Shown in pieces: positions 55,243-62,636 of a DNA stretch of 64,000 nucleotides (position 1 is its first letter; each line of letters begins with the position of its first letter). The translations under genes and the position numbers were made by a program. This DNA is from Chloracidobacterium sp. N (GTDB lineage Bacteria > Acidobacteriota > Blastocatellia > Chloracidobacteriales > Chloracidobacteriaceae). Under the pieces are notes generated by a model. That model searched no databases. It had not been told where the DNA came from and was given only the letters and a program-made list of their open reading frames with translations. The stretch lies in assembly GCF_018304765.1 (NCBI RefSeq), contig NZ_CP072642.1, positions 2,323,819 through 2,387,818 of the forward strand, read 5' to 3'.

Positions 55243-57384
55243 TTACTTCGTCGCCGGCCGCCCATGGCTGCCGGCCGCGGTGGCGACGGCAACCGTGTTC
55301 GATGGGGACGGCCCGGCGGCCACGGGGCTCACCCCGTTCCCATGGACAGCGCCGGCGCCGTTGGCGGCGGCTTTTTTGGCACGCCCAAGCTGAACGAGCT
55401 TGGTTTCGCCGTTCTTGATGCCAAGCACTTTCTCCCGGAAAAGCTTTTCCATCATCCGCTTTTCTTCAGCCGCGGTCATCGGCACTTCTTCATCACGTGG
55501 ACGAACGCGGGCCGCATCTTCGGGGTTGACGTTGAGGCTGTAGGGGGCATTCGGCAGCTCGACGTTCCGCCCCTTGGCGTAGATTTCGTGCTTGCCGTGC
55601 TCCTTGTACCACTTCGCCACCGTGGCGTTCTTGTGCATTTCCTCGATGATGTTCCGCCAGCCAACGCCGGTGTTGTAGGCGCAGAAGGAAATTTCACCTT
55701 CCTGGGTGCCATAGGGGATGATGCACATCTCCGTCCGCCGGAAGTCATAGTTGAACAGGTCCTGAAACCACATGCCGGCAATGAACAGGAAGTTCCACCG
55801 GTCACGCCGGCGTTTCTCGATGTCTTCCCGCGTCCGGTTGCCCTTGACGCTGCCGTAGTCCCGCCCCGAAATGCCCAGCGACTTGTCGAACTTTTCAATC
55901 AGGGACTTGAGCGTGAAGTGCGTTGGCGACTTGTAGGGGTCATAGTTCCGCAGCAGTGACAGGGCCATCATAAACGACGAGAAGGCGCGCCCACGGCCGG
56001 CGTCCGTAATCGCCTGCATGTCCTTGAGAAGCTGCGGCACATTGATGAACTCCGGCACCGGCACCATCTCCTTGGTTTCCTTGTCAATCATCACGGCCGT
56101 CCCGACGCCGCAGTTGGGGTGACAGCCACAGCTCAGATGCCCGAACTGGGCTTCCGGCCCGTGGGCCAGATCGGCAAAGTCGGCAATCGTGCTCATGACG
56201 GAAATCGGAAACCAGTCACGGGTCGGCTCCGTGATGCCCACCTGCTCTTTGACATCATGCGCGAGGTGCGAGAGCGTGTAGCGTTGGCGCAGCCGCCGCT
56301 CGTCGGTGATGTCTTCGTCCCGCCCGGTAAAGGAAACCGGCTGGAAGGAGATGAAGGCAATTTTCTTGGGATTGTCCAGGGCAAAACGAATCACCGGGGC
56401 CACCTGATCGTTGGTGACGCCGTTGACCAGCGTGACGACGAGCACGATTTCCACGCCAGCTTCGTGCAGGTTTTCAATCGCCCGGAGTTTCACATCAAAC
56501 AGGTTCCCAACCTGCCGGTGGCTGTTGGCGTCGTTGCCGATGCCGTCGAACTGGAGATAGACGTACCGCAGGCCGGCTTCGGCTGCCTTGCGGCAGAACT
56601 CCTTGCTCTTGGCAAACTCGATCCCGTTGGTGGCGCACTGGACGCTGTTGTACCCCAACTCACGGGCATACCGGATGGCCTCGAAGAAGTGGGGCGACAA
56701 GGTGGGCTCTCCGCCGGAAAACTGCACGGACATCTGCCGCCGCGGCTTGATGCTGATGGCGTTGTCGAGGATTTCCTTCACCTCTTCGAGCGACAGTTCA
56801 TGGACGAAGCCAACCTGGTTGGCGTCCATAAAGCACGGGTCGCACATCATGTTGCAGCGGTTGGTCAGGTCAATGGTCAGCACGGAACCGCGTCCGTGCT
56901 TGATGGAACTCGTGCCGTGGTTGTGCAGTTTGGCATCGTTGTGGGCATCAATGTCGCGCCCTGGAAACTGGGCCTCGATGTGGGCCAGAAAATTGGCATC
57001 AATGGCCATCAGGTCCTCAAAGCGGCCGTGGACCGGGCACTCTTTCTCCATCCAGACTTCATCCCGCCCGGTCTCCGGGTTGTGGCGCTTGACGATCTGA
57101 GCCTTGATTTCCCCCACCCGCTCGTTGATGAGGATGGTGTAATCCACCTCACCGCTCAGAATTTTCTCGCGCGCCTCCTTGACACACTTCGGGCACAGCG
57201 AGTCGGTCGTCCGTGGCCAGCCGAGCGTTGGTTTGGTCTTCTGCCATGACTTGAGCATGGGCTTGTCAGACCACTTGGGCGTGAAGGAAGGGGCTGGGCG
57301 GTACTTGTTGACTGACTGTATGGCTTCAAACAGCCCTCCTGCGAGCTTCGACAACGCCTTTTCAGCGTGTTTGATGGGCTTCAT
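55243..57384 (-). CDS. Radical SAM protein of the tetraether/membrane-spanning lipid synthase (Tes/Mss) type
   Basis: A 713-residue radical SAM enzyme. The N-terminal metal-binding module TTDSLCPKCVKEAREK (Cys64, Cys67) is completed by EKECPVHGRFEDL (Cys116). The core motif is LTNRCNMMCDPCFMDANQVG (Cys177, 181, 184), followed by MSVQFSGGEPTLSPHFFEA. More cysteines occur at SCGCHPNCGVGT. This layout matches MJ0619/Tes-like proteins, which join two lipid tails by a C-C bond; bacterial relatives (Mss) are linked to diabolic acid-type membrane-spanning lipids. I propose that role; the exact lipid is inferred. The start at 57384 follows an AGGA-type site. The last 45 residues are an Ala/Gly-rich tail. 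Not part of an operon. Confidence 0.78.
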   Translation of the reverse strand: MKPIKHAEKALSKLAGGLFEAIQSVNKYRPAPSFTPKWSDKPMLKSWQKTKPTLGWPRTTDSLCPKCVKEAREKILSGEVDYTILINERVGEIKAQIVKRHNPETGRDEVWMEKECPVHGRFEDLMAIDANFLAHIEAQFPGRDIDAHNDAKLHNHGTSSIKHGRGSVLTIDLTNRCNMMCDPCFMDANQVGFVHELSLEEVKEILDNAISIKPRRQMSVQFSGGEPTLSPHFFEAIRYARELGYNSVQCATNGIEFAKSKEFCRKAAEAGLRYVYLQFDGIGNDANSHRQVGNLFDVKLRAIENLHEAGVEIVLVVTLVNGVTNDQVAPVIRFALDNPKKIAFISFQPVSFTGRDEDITDERRLRQRYTLSHLAHDVKEQVGITEPTRDWFPISVMSTIADFADLAHGPEAQFGHLSCGCHPNCGVGTAVMIDKETKEMVPVPEFINVPQLLKDMQAITDAGRGRAFSSFMMALSLLRNYDPYKSPTHFTLKSLIEKFDKSLGISGRDYGSVKGNRTREDIEKRRRDRWNFLFIAGMWFQDLFNYDFRRTEMCIIPYGTQEGEISFCAYNTGVGWRNIIEEMHKNATVAKWYKEHGKHEIYAKGRNVELPNAPYSLNVNPEDAARVRPRDEEVPMTAAEEKRMMEKLFREKVLGIKNGETKLVQLGRAKKAAANGAGAVHGNGVSPVAAGPSPSNTVAVATAAGSHGRPATK

Positions 57385-58174
57385 GAGTCCTGTGTTTCTC
57401 CTGTGTGGGTGTAGTGATTCCCCGGTGATGAGTTTCTGACTTCGGGTAACAAACTTTGGTTGCACCCGTTGCCACCTGGTGAGCACCGCGCAACCGGCAT
57501 CAACCGAACAGTTTCAGCCAAGGTTAATCAAGCCAGCAGATGCCTGTCAGGATGCTGCCCGTGGGTGAAAATACAGAAACCGTCCTTTGATGCGCACGCA
57601 TCTTGTTGTCCGTCCTCCAAGGTGTCAAGACGAACCCGTGCAGCGCCAGTGTATCCGCTGTTCTTCATGCACCTGGAGCCGGTGCGCCCAAGCCGTACGG
57701 GCAGTTCCGGGGATTGCCCCTACCACTCGCCATTCGCCACTCGCCACTCACAGGTTCCACAAAGCTTCCACAGGGGACTGTAAACAACCGGTGAGAAGCC
57801 ACACTAACTCTTACCCACTAAACCGAACAAAAAAAAAGATTTCAATCTATAGATGGAGATAACTCGAAGTCTCTCAACAATTTGCCTTGGATGCACCGCT
57901 TCGCTGCCGGATGTGAGCGCAAAAGAGGGCTTGACACTTACTTTAGCCTTCAATAGATAACTCTCTGTCCAGAAAAGATTTCACAGATTCATCCAAGGGT
58001 GAGCAAGGGGAACGCACCACCAACCGGTCGCGGCAGCGGAGGGTTGTCTTTTCCACAGCGCCGGGTGCTGTCGGACGGCGGGTGGTGGCAGAAGCGGAAG
58101 TATCGGTCAGGGTAACACCCGCGCCCCGCATCTTGCGGCAGGAAGGGAGACACGCAGAAGGAGCAACATGGATT
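57385..58174. other. Long intergenic region between Tes/Mss-like gene and zinc-ribbon gene
   Basis: About 790 bases with no credible gene. It is less GC-rich than its surroundings around 57790-57960. A short direct repeat (cgccattcgccactcgccac, 57727-57746) and an A-run (57827-57838) are visible. The left part should hold the promoter of the minus-strand radical SAM gene; a plus-strand sigma-70-like promoter lies at 57931-57959. Confidence 0.55.
57931..57959 (+). promoter_or_regulatory. Sigma-70-like promoter for the zinc-ribbon gene
   Basis: TTGACA (57931-57936), a 17-base spacer and TAGATA (57954-57959): a perfect -35 and a -10 with four of six consensus bases. Transcription would start near 57966, giving a 5' leader of about 210 bases before ATG 58175, long enough for RNA control. 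Confidence 0.6.
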
Positions 58175-58576
58175 ATGGAAGCTGAGGACAAAGCACTTAC
58201 ACCGGTGTTTGAAGACATCCACCTCAACTGTGTCGAGTGTGGCGCGCCTTTTGTCTTCACCGTCGGGGAGCAACAATTTTTCTCTGACAAGGGACTGAAA
58301 AATCCACCGAAACGCTGCAAGCCGTGCAAAACACGCAAGAACGAGCGTTTCAACCAACTGCTGAGCATGATGGCGACGGATGGGAGCCGTCCGCGCATCC
58401 AGGTCGAAGTGGAATGTGCGGAGTGCGGTATCCAGACGACCGTGCCATTTTTACCAACGCAGGGGCGCCCGGTGCTCTGCCGGGATTGCTTCGTCCGCGC
58501 CCAGGTCACGGCACAAGTCACGACACCAGCCTGTACCAAACCAACCGTCAAGTACGTGCCGCCCACCGCGGCCTGA
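58175..58576 (+). CDS. Small double zinc-ribbon protein, 133 aa
   Basis: A 133-residue protein with two CxxC/CxxC modules. The first is LNCVECGAPFVFTVGEQQFF ... RCKPCKTRKNERF (residues 17-56), the known probable zinc-ribbon pattern with an aromatic middle. The second is VECAECGIQTTVPF ... VLCRDCFVRAQ (about 78-110). The C-terminus is Thr/Pro-rich. Such proteins probably bind nucleic acid or a protein partner. The ATG at 58175 lies 11 bases after AAGGAG. It stands alone between its own promoter and terminator, suggesting separate control and perhaps high expression. Confidence 0.85.
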   Translation: MEAEDKALTPVFEDIHLNCVECGAPFVFTVGEQQFFSDKGLKNPPKRCKPCKTRKNERFNQLLSMMATDGSRPRIQVEVECAECGIQTTVPFLPTQGRPVLCRDCFVRAQVTAQVTTPACTKPTVKYVPPTAA

Positions 58577-58691
58577 TCCTTTCGCCACAGAACATGGGAG
58601 ACCAAGCAGGCTGAGGGCAGCCACCGACGAGCCGGGTTCGCCACTTCAACCCCAGCGAAAGGCCCACGACGTTTCATGAACGCATCACACG

Positions 58692-58732
58692 GGCGATGTC
58701 ACGGCAACACAGCCGTTGACATCGCCTTTTTT
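58692..58732 (+). terminator. Strong intrinsic terminator after the zinc-ribbon gene
   Basis: GGCGATGTCACGGC pairs with GCCGTTGACATCGCC (one bulged T) around a six-base loop, then TTTTTT. It lies about 115 bases past the stop at 58576 and 42 before the end of the oppositely oriented htrA gene. Confidence 0.9.
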
Positions 58733-58773
58733 CAGCCCGTTGTGCGCTCCCGGTGGCTTTCCCCGACCGGTGG

Positions 58774-59952
58774 CTACGCGCTCGGTCGTTCCTGTAACGT
58801 CACGCTGACCGTCAGTGTCTGTCCGGTGCGCACGATGGTCACGGGGATGGTTTCGCCGATTTTTTTCTCCCGGAGCGAACGATACAAATCCTCATTGGAC
58901 CTGATGGGTACGTCACCCACTTTGACCAGCACATCCCCAACGATGATCTGTCCGCCCCGCTGGATGACCCGGTCACTGGCATACAGGCCCGCCTGTGCGG
59001 CCGGGCCGCGCGGTGCCAGTCCTGTCAGAATCAGCCCCTCACTGACCGGCAGGTTCAGCCGCTGCGCCAGCCGGGCGTTGAGCTGATACGTTCCGGTAAT
59101 CCCCAACCACGGACGGCGTACCCGGCCATATTCGAGCAGGTCGGGGATAATCTGCCTGGCAATATCCACCGGAACGGCAAAACCGATGCCGACGCTGCCT
59201 CCGCGCGGGGAATAAATTGCCGTATTGATGCCGATCATCTCGCCAGCCGAGTTGAGCAGCGGGCCGCCGGAGTTGCCGGGATTGATGGACGCATCGGTTT
59301 GGATGACATTCTCGATGGTGCGTCCATTCTCACTGCGGAGCGGCCGTCCCAAGGCGCTGATGATGCCCGAGGTAAGGGTCTGGTTCAGTCCAAATGGATT
59401 GCCGATGGCCAGAACCTTCTGCCCGACTTTCAGGTTACGTGACGACCCCAGCGGCACGACGCGCAGGCGCTCCGGCGGCGCCTGGATGCGGATGATGGCC
59501 AGGTCATTGTCCGGGTCCGCTCCGACGACCGTCGCCGGATAGGAAGTGTTGTCGGCCAGGGTGACATCCAGCCGGCTGGCCCCCTCGATGACGTGGTAGT
59601 TGGTCAGGATATGACCTTTGGTATCAATGATCGAACCCGACCCGCTTCCCTGCTGAGGATAGGCCCCAAAAAAGAAGTCTTCGACAAACGAGGTCGTGTT
59701 GATGTTGACCACGCCGGGGCTGACCCGCTCGTACACGCTGATGTTGTTGCGCTCATCGGCATCGAGTTGCGGGGGGGCCGCCTCCGGCAGCGGCTCGGAG
59801 CCGGAATTGACCGTGGAAGGCAGGGGCGGCGGTGTCTGCCGGGCATCGAGCCATTTGGCGGTGAAGTAGGCAGCAACTGTAATGCCACCGCCGCCAATAA
59901 TGGAAGCTGCAATGACCAACCAGATGACTTGGCGAATCGTCAGGCGAAGCAT
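58774..59952 (-). CDS. HtrA/DegP-type (S1C) periplasmic serine protease
   Basis: A 392-residue protease. One N-terminal helix (VIWLVIAASIIGGGGITVAA) acts as a membrane anchor or uncleaved signal. The trypsin-like triad is in ILTNYHVIEGA (His), PDNDLAIIRIQ (Asp) and NPGNSGGPLLNSAGE (Ser). One PDZ domain follows (residues 285-390, VSEGLILTGLAPRGPAAQAG). The single PDZ and the anchor resemble DegS/HhoA-type members. It degrades or senses misfolded envelope proteins. I chose ATG 59952; TTG 59964 is possible. The SDR gene is 23 bases upstream on the same strand. Confidence 0.95.
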   Translation of the reverse strand: MLRLTIRQVIWLVIAASIIGGGGITVAAYFTAKWLDARQTPPPLPSTVNSGSEPLPEAAPPQLDADERNNISVYERVSPGVVNINTTSFVEDFFFGAYPQQGSGSGSIIDTKGHILTNYHVIEGASRLDVTLADNTSYPATVVGADPDNDLAIIRIQAPPERLRVVPLGSSRNLKVGQKVLAIGNPFGLNQTLTSGIISALGRPLRSENGRTIENVIQTDASINPGNSGGPLLNSAGEMIGINTAIYSPRGGSVGIGFAVPVDIARQIIPDLLEYGRVRRPWLGITGTYQLNARLAQRLNLPVSEGLILTGLAPRGPAAQAGLYASDRVIQRGGQIIVGDVLVKVGDVPIRSNEDLYRSLREKKIGETIPVTIVRTGQTLTVSVTLQERPSA

Positions 59953-59975
59953 GGTCCGTACCAAAAGGGTTGCAT

Positions 59976-60803
59976 TCAGATGAAAAAGTCCGGCAGCAGT
60001 TCGGCCGAAGCGTCTATGGCGTAGGGCGTGAAGTCGGTAACGCCAGCGCTCCGCAAAACGTCTTCGTCAATGAAGAAGTTGCCCGTGCAGGCGCGGCTCG
60101 GCTGGGTCAGAATGGCATAGGCGGCATCGGCCATGATTTCCGGCTTCCGGCAGCGCCGAATCGTCTCGTCGCCACCGAGCAGGTTGCGGACGGCAGCCGT
60201 AGCAATCGCTGTGCGCGGCCACAGCGCATTGACCGCCACGCCCTGTTCACGAAACTCCTCGGCCATGCCCAGCACGCACATGCTCATGCCGTACTTGGCC
60301 ATGGTGTAGGCCACGTGGGGCGCAAACCACCGGGCTTCCATGTTGAGCGGCGGTGAGATGTTGAGGATATGCGGATTGTCCGCCTTGAACAGGTGCGGCA
60401 GACACGCCTGCGAGCAGACGAACGTGCCACGGGTGTTGATCCGGTGCATCAGGTCATACCGCTTCATGGGCGTTTGCAGCGTCGGGGTCAGGCTGATGGC
60501 GCTGGCGTTGTTGACCAGAATATCAATGCCGCCGAAGGTTTCGACCGTCTGCGCCACGGCTGCGGCCACCTGGTTTTCGTCCTGAATGTCCACGACAAGC
60601 GGCAGGGCTTTTCCGCCAGCGGCTTCAATTTCCGCTGCTGCCGTATAGACAGTTCCGGGCAGCTTCGGGTGAGGTTCGGCCGTTTTGGCGGCAATGGCGA
60701 TGCGGGCGCCATCGCGTGCAGCCCGGAGGGCAATGGCCAGCCCAATCCCACGGCTGGCGCCGGTAATGAACAGCGTCTTTCCGGTCAAATTGGCGGTTGT
60801 CAT
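59976..60803 (-). CDS. Short-chain dehydrogenase/reductase (HSDL2-like)
   Basis: A 275-residue Rossmann oxidoreductase. Cofactor motif TLFITGASRGIGLAIALRAA, the NNAS block VNNASAISLTPTLQTP, and the Tyr-Lys pair in VAYTMAKYGMSMCVLGMAEE. The usual Ser of the triad is in ILNISPPLN. The stretch AKTAEPHPKLPGTVYTAAAE is typical of the HSDL2-like subgroup, linked to lipid metabolism. The ATG at 60803 has a GGAAG site. It probably shares a transcript with the htrA gene. Confidence 0.93.
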   Translation of the reverse strand: MTTANLTGKTLFITGASRGIGLAIALRAARDGARIAIAAKTAEPHPKLPGTVYTAAAEIEAAGGKALPLVVDIQDENQVAAAVAQTVETFGGIDILVNNASAISLTPTLQTPMKRYDLMHRINTRGTFVCSQACLPHLFKADNPHILNISPPLNMEARWFAPHVAYTMAKYGMSMCVLGMAEEFREQGVAVNALWPRTAIATAAVRNLLGGDETIRRCRKPEIMADAAYAILTQPSRACTGNFFIDEDVLRSAGVTDFTPYAIDASAELLPDFFI

Positions 60804-60978
60804 TGGCAGTCTTCCATTTTGGTCCAAGGTGCGGCCACCGGGAAATGCCCTGCGGGCCGGACTGTCTTGTAACACAAGTGTCCGGGAAAAAGGGCGTCTT
60901 TCCTACGGATGGACTGTGTTAGCATGGGTTCAACAAGCGTCCCACACTTGAACACTGCAAGTCATGGAGGGAGTCGCC

Positions 60979-61101
60979 ATGGAAGACATCAGCAAGGTTG
61001 CCTGGGCGTGGTTTGGGGTTTTGCTGGCAATTTGCCTGATCGGGGCTTTTGGTAACTACGTGCCAAAGCTCTTCGTCAAAATGCTTATGTTTCTCAACTG
61101 A
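60979..61101 (+). CDS. Single-helix membrane peptide, 40 aa
   Basis: A short gene read directly from the sequence, with GGAGGGAG (60966-60973) five bases before ATG 60979. The 40-residue product begins MEDISKVAWAWFGVLLAICL; one helix spans about 8-27, and a basic/aromatic end (VPKLFVKMLMFLN) follows. The N-terminus is acidic, so it probably faces out or sits as a small subunit of a larger complex. It has its own terminator. I do not recognise the family. Because the next gene is a phytol kinase fusion, a small photosystem or pigment-protein subunit is one hypothesis; respiratory complex peptides are another. Confidence 0.7.
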   Translation: MEDISKVAWAWFGVLLAICLIGAFGNYVPKLFVKMLMFLN

Positions 61102-61169
61102 GGCTTTTCCTTACCGGGGGCAATGCCTGTACAAAGGTTTGCCCGACCGGGACGAGTTCAGTAGGTTGA

Positions 61170-61206
61170 AGGCAGGTGGCACTGGCGTCCCCTGCCTTTT
61201 CCTTTT
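61170..61206 (+). terminator. Intrinsic terminator after the 40-aa peptide gene
   Basis: The stem AAGGCAGG / CCTGCCTT (61170-61177 with 61192-61199) and a 14-base loop are followed by a T-rich stretch TTTTCCTTTT. It lies about 70 bases after the stop and just before the phytol-kinase gene, so it may terminate or attenuate transcription into it. Confidence 0.75.
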
Positions 61207-61222
61207 GAAGTGAGTATGCGTC

Positions 61223-62578
61223 ATGGAAGTCTTCGATCCCGCCTGGCGTGCAGCGTCGCTGGCTGGCGCAGCGGACAGCTCGGAGATGCGCCGGCGGCTG
61301 GTGCATGTCGGTATGGGGATTTTCGCCCTGGCCGTCGTTTCGTTCTGGCAAACCCTGTTGATGGGGCTGTCCGGGTTGGCTCTGGCCTGGGTACTCCCCA
61401 AGTGGATGCCCAGCCTGCTCCGCCCGCATGAGCAGGCGCAGGGTTACTCAGTGGGCGTCATCGCCTACCCGGCAGCGGTAGTGGTGCTCACCCTGATCTT
61501 TCCGAAGGACTTGTGGGTTGTGGCCGGCGGCTGGGCCATGATGGCGTACGGGGATGGCATGGCGGTGGTCTGTGGGCAGGGCATCCGCGGCCCGAAGCTG
61601 TGGTGGAATCCACGGAAAAGCCTCTTCGGAACACTGGGATTCATCCTGTTCGGATGGCTGGGCACACTCGTCACAGTGCTCGTGGTAGGCGGCCATCCCT
61701 TCACGCCACTGGGACTCGCCCTGGTCATTCTGGCGGCCGCTGGCGTGGCAGCGCTGCTGGAGTCGCTGCCCTATGACATCTGCGACAATCCCCTCGTGGC
61801 CGGTTCGGCGGCTGGCGTGCTGTTCCTGGCCACCCAACTCGACTGGACGGCCTGGCAGGCCGCCCAGGCCGGCGTCCTTGCCCGGCTGCCCTTGGCCTTG
61901 GCGCTGGCCGTCGTTCTGGGGCTTGTCGCCCGCGCGACGAAATCCGTGGACTGGTCGGGGGCGCTCACCGGCGCCGGCTTTGCGCTGATCCTCTATGCAA
62001 CGCTGGGCTGGCTGGGAGTGGGCGGACTCATGGCGTTTTTCATTGTCGGCACAGTCGCCTCGAAAATCGGCTATGAGAAGAAGCGCGCCAAGCGTACGGC
62101 GCAGGAAATCCGTACCTGGCGCAATGCCGTCGCCAATGCCGGCGTTGCGGCCTTGTGTGCCCCCCTGGTTGTCCTGACACCTCATGCCGGACTCTTTACG
62201 GTTGCCGTCCTGGGCTCATTTGCGGCGGCGGCTTCAGACACCGTGGCCGGAGAAATCGGCCGGGTCTATGGCGGCGTGCCCTACTCGATCACGACCTGGC
62301 GGCGCGCCCGGATTGGTGACAACGGCGCGGTGTCCGTCATTGGTCTGCTGGCCGGGTTGCTCACGGCCATTGCCTTTGGCGCGCTGGCCTACGCTGCCGC
62401 CGATGCCAATCTGCACCGGGCGGTCTGGTGCATTGCCATCGGGGGCATGGGCGGCAACCTGATGGACAGCCTGCTCGGCGCTACGGCTGAAAACGCCGGC
62501 TACCTGGACAACGAAGCCGTCAACTTCGTCTGCACGCTGTGCGGCGCGCTGCTTGCCGTTTTGCTTTTCGCGTTGTAA
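61223..62578 (+). CDS. Fused phytol kinase (VTE5-like) and phytyl-phosphate kinase (DUF92/VTE6-like)
   Basis: A 451-residue membrane protein with two halves. Residues 25-215 are dolichol/phytol-kinase-like: MRRRLVHVGMGIFAL, YGDGMAVVCGQGI and PRKSLFGTLGFILFGWLG hold the conserved Asp-Gly and Lys-Ser motifs. Residues 240-451 are DUF92: WSGALTGAGFALILYATLG, RNAVANAGVAALCAP, ASDTVAGEIGRVYGG, DNGAVSVIGLLAG and DSLLGATAENAGYLDNEAVN. In plants and cyanobacteria the two activities turn phytol freed from chlorophyll into phytyl diphosphate for quinones, tocopherol or new chlorophyll. The fusion would channel both steps. An organism with phytylated pigments is implied but not proven; geranylgeraniol or other prenols are possible substrates. 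Confidence 0.85.
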   Translation: MEVFDPAWRAASLAGAADSSEMRRRLVHVGMGIFALAVVSFWQTLLMGLSGLALAWVLPKWMPSLLRPHEQAQGYSVGVIAYPAAVVVLTLIFPKDLWVVAGGWAMMAYGDGMAVVCGQGIRGPKLWWNPRKSLFGTLGFILFGWLGTLVTVLVVGGHPFTPLGLALVILAAAGVAALLESLPYDICDNPLVAGSAAGVLFLATQLDWTAWQAAQAGVLARLPLALALAVVLGLVARATKSVDWSGALTGAGFALILYATLGWLGVGGLMAFFIVGTVASKIGYEKKRAKRTAQEIRTWRNAVANAGVAALCAPLVVLTPHAGLFTVAVLGSFAAAASDTVAGEIGRVYGGVPYSITTWRRARIGDNGAVSVIGLLAGLLTAIAFGALAYAAADANLHRAVWCIAIGGMGGNLMDSLLGATAENAGYLDNEAVNFVCTLCGALLAVLLFAL

Positions 62579-62636
62579 AAGCGAAGGCAAACCTGAGAGT
62601 TGGCACAAGGCGCAACGTGCGGCGAGGTAGCGTGGC

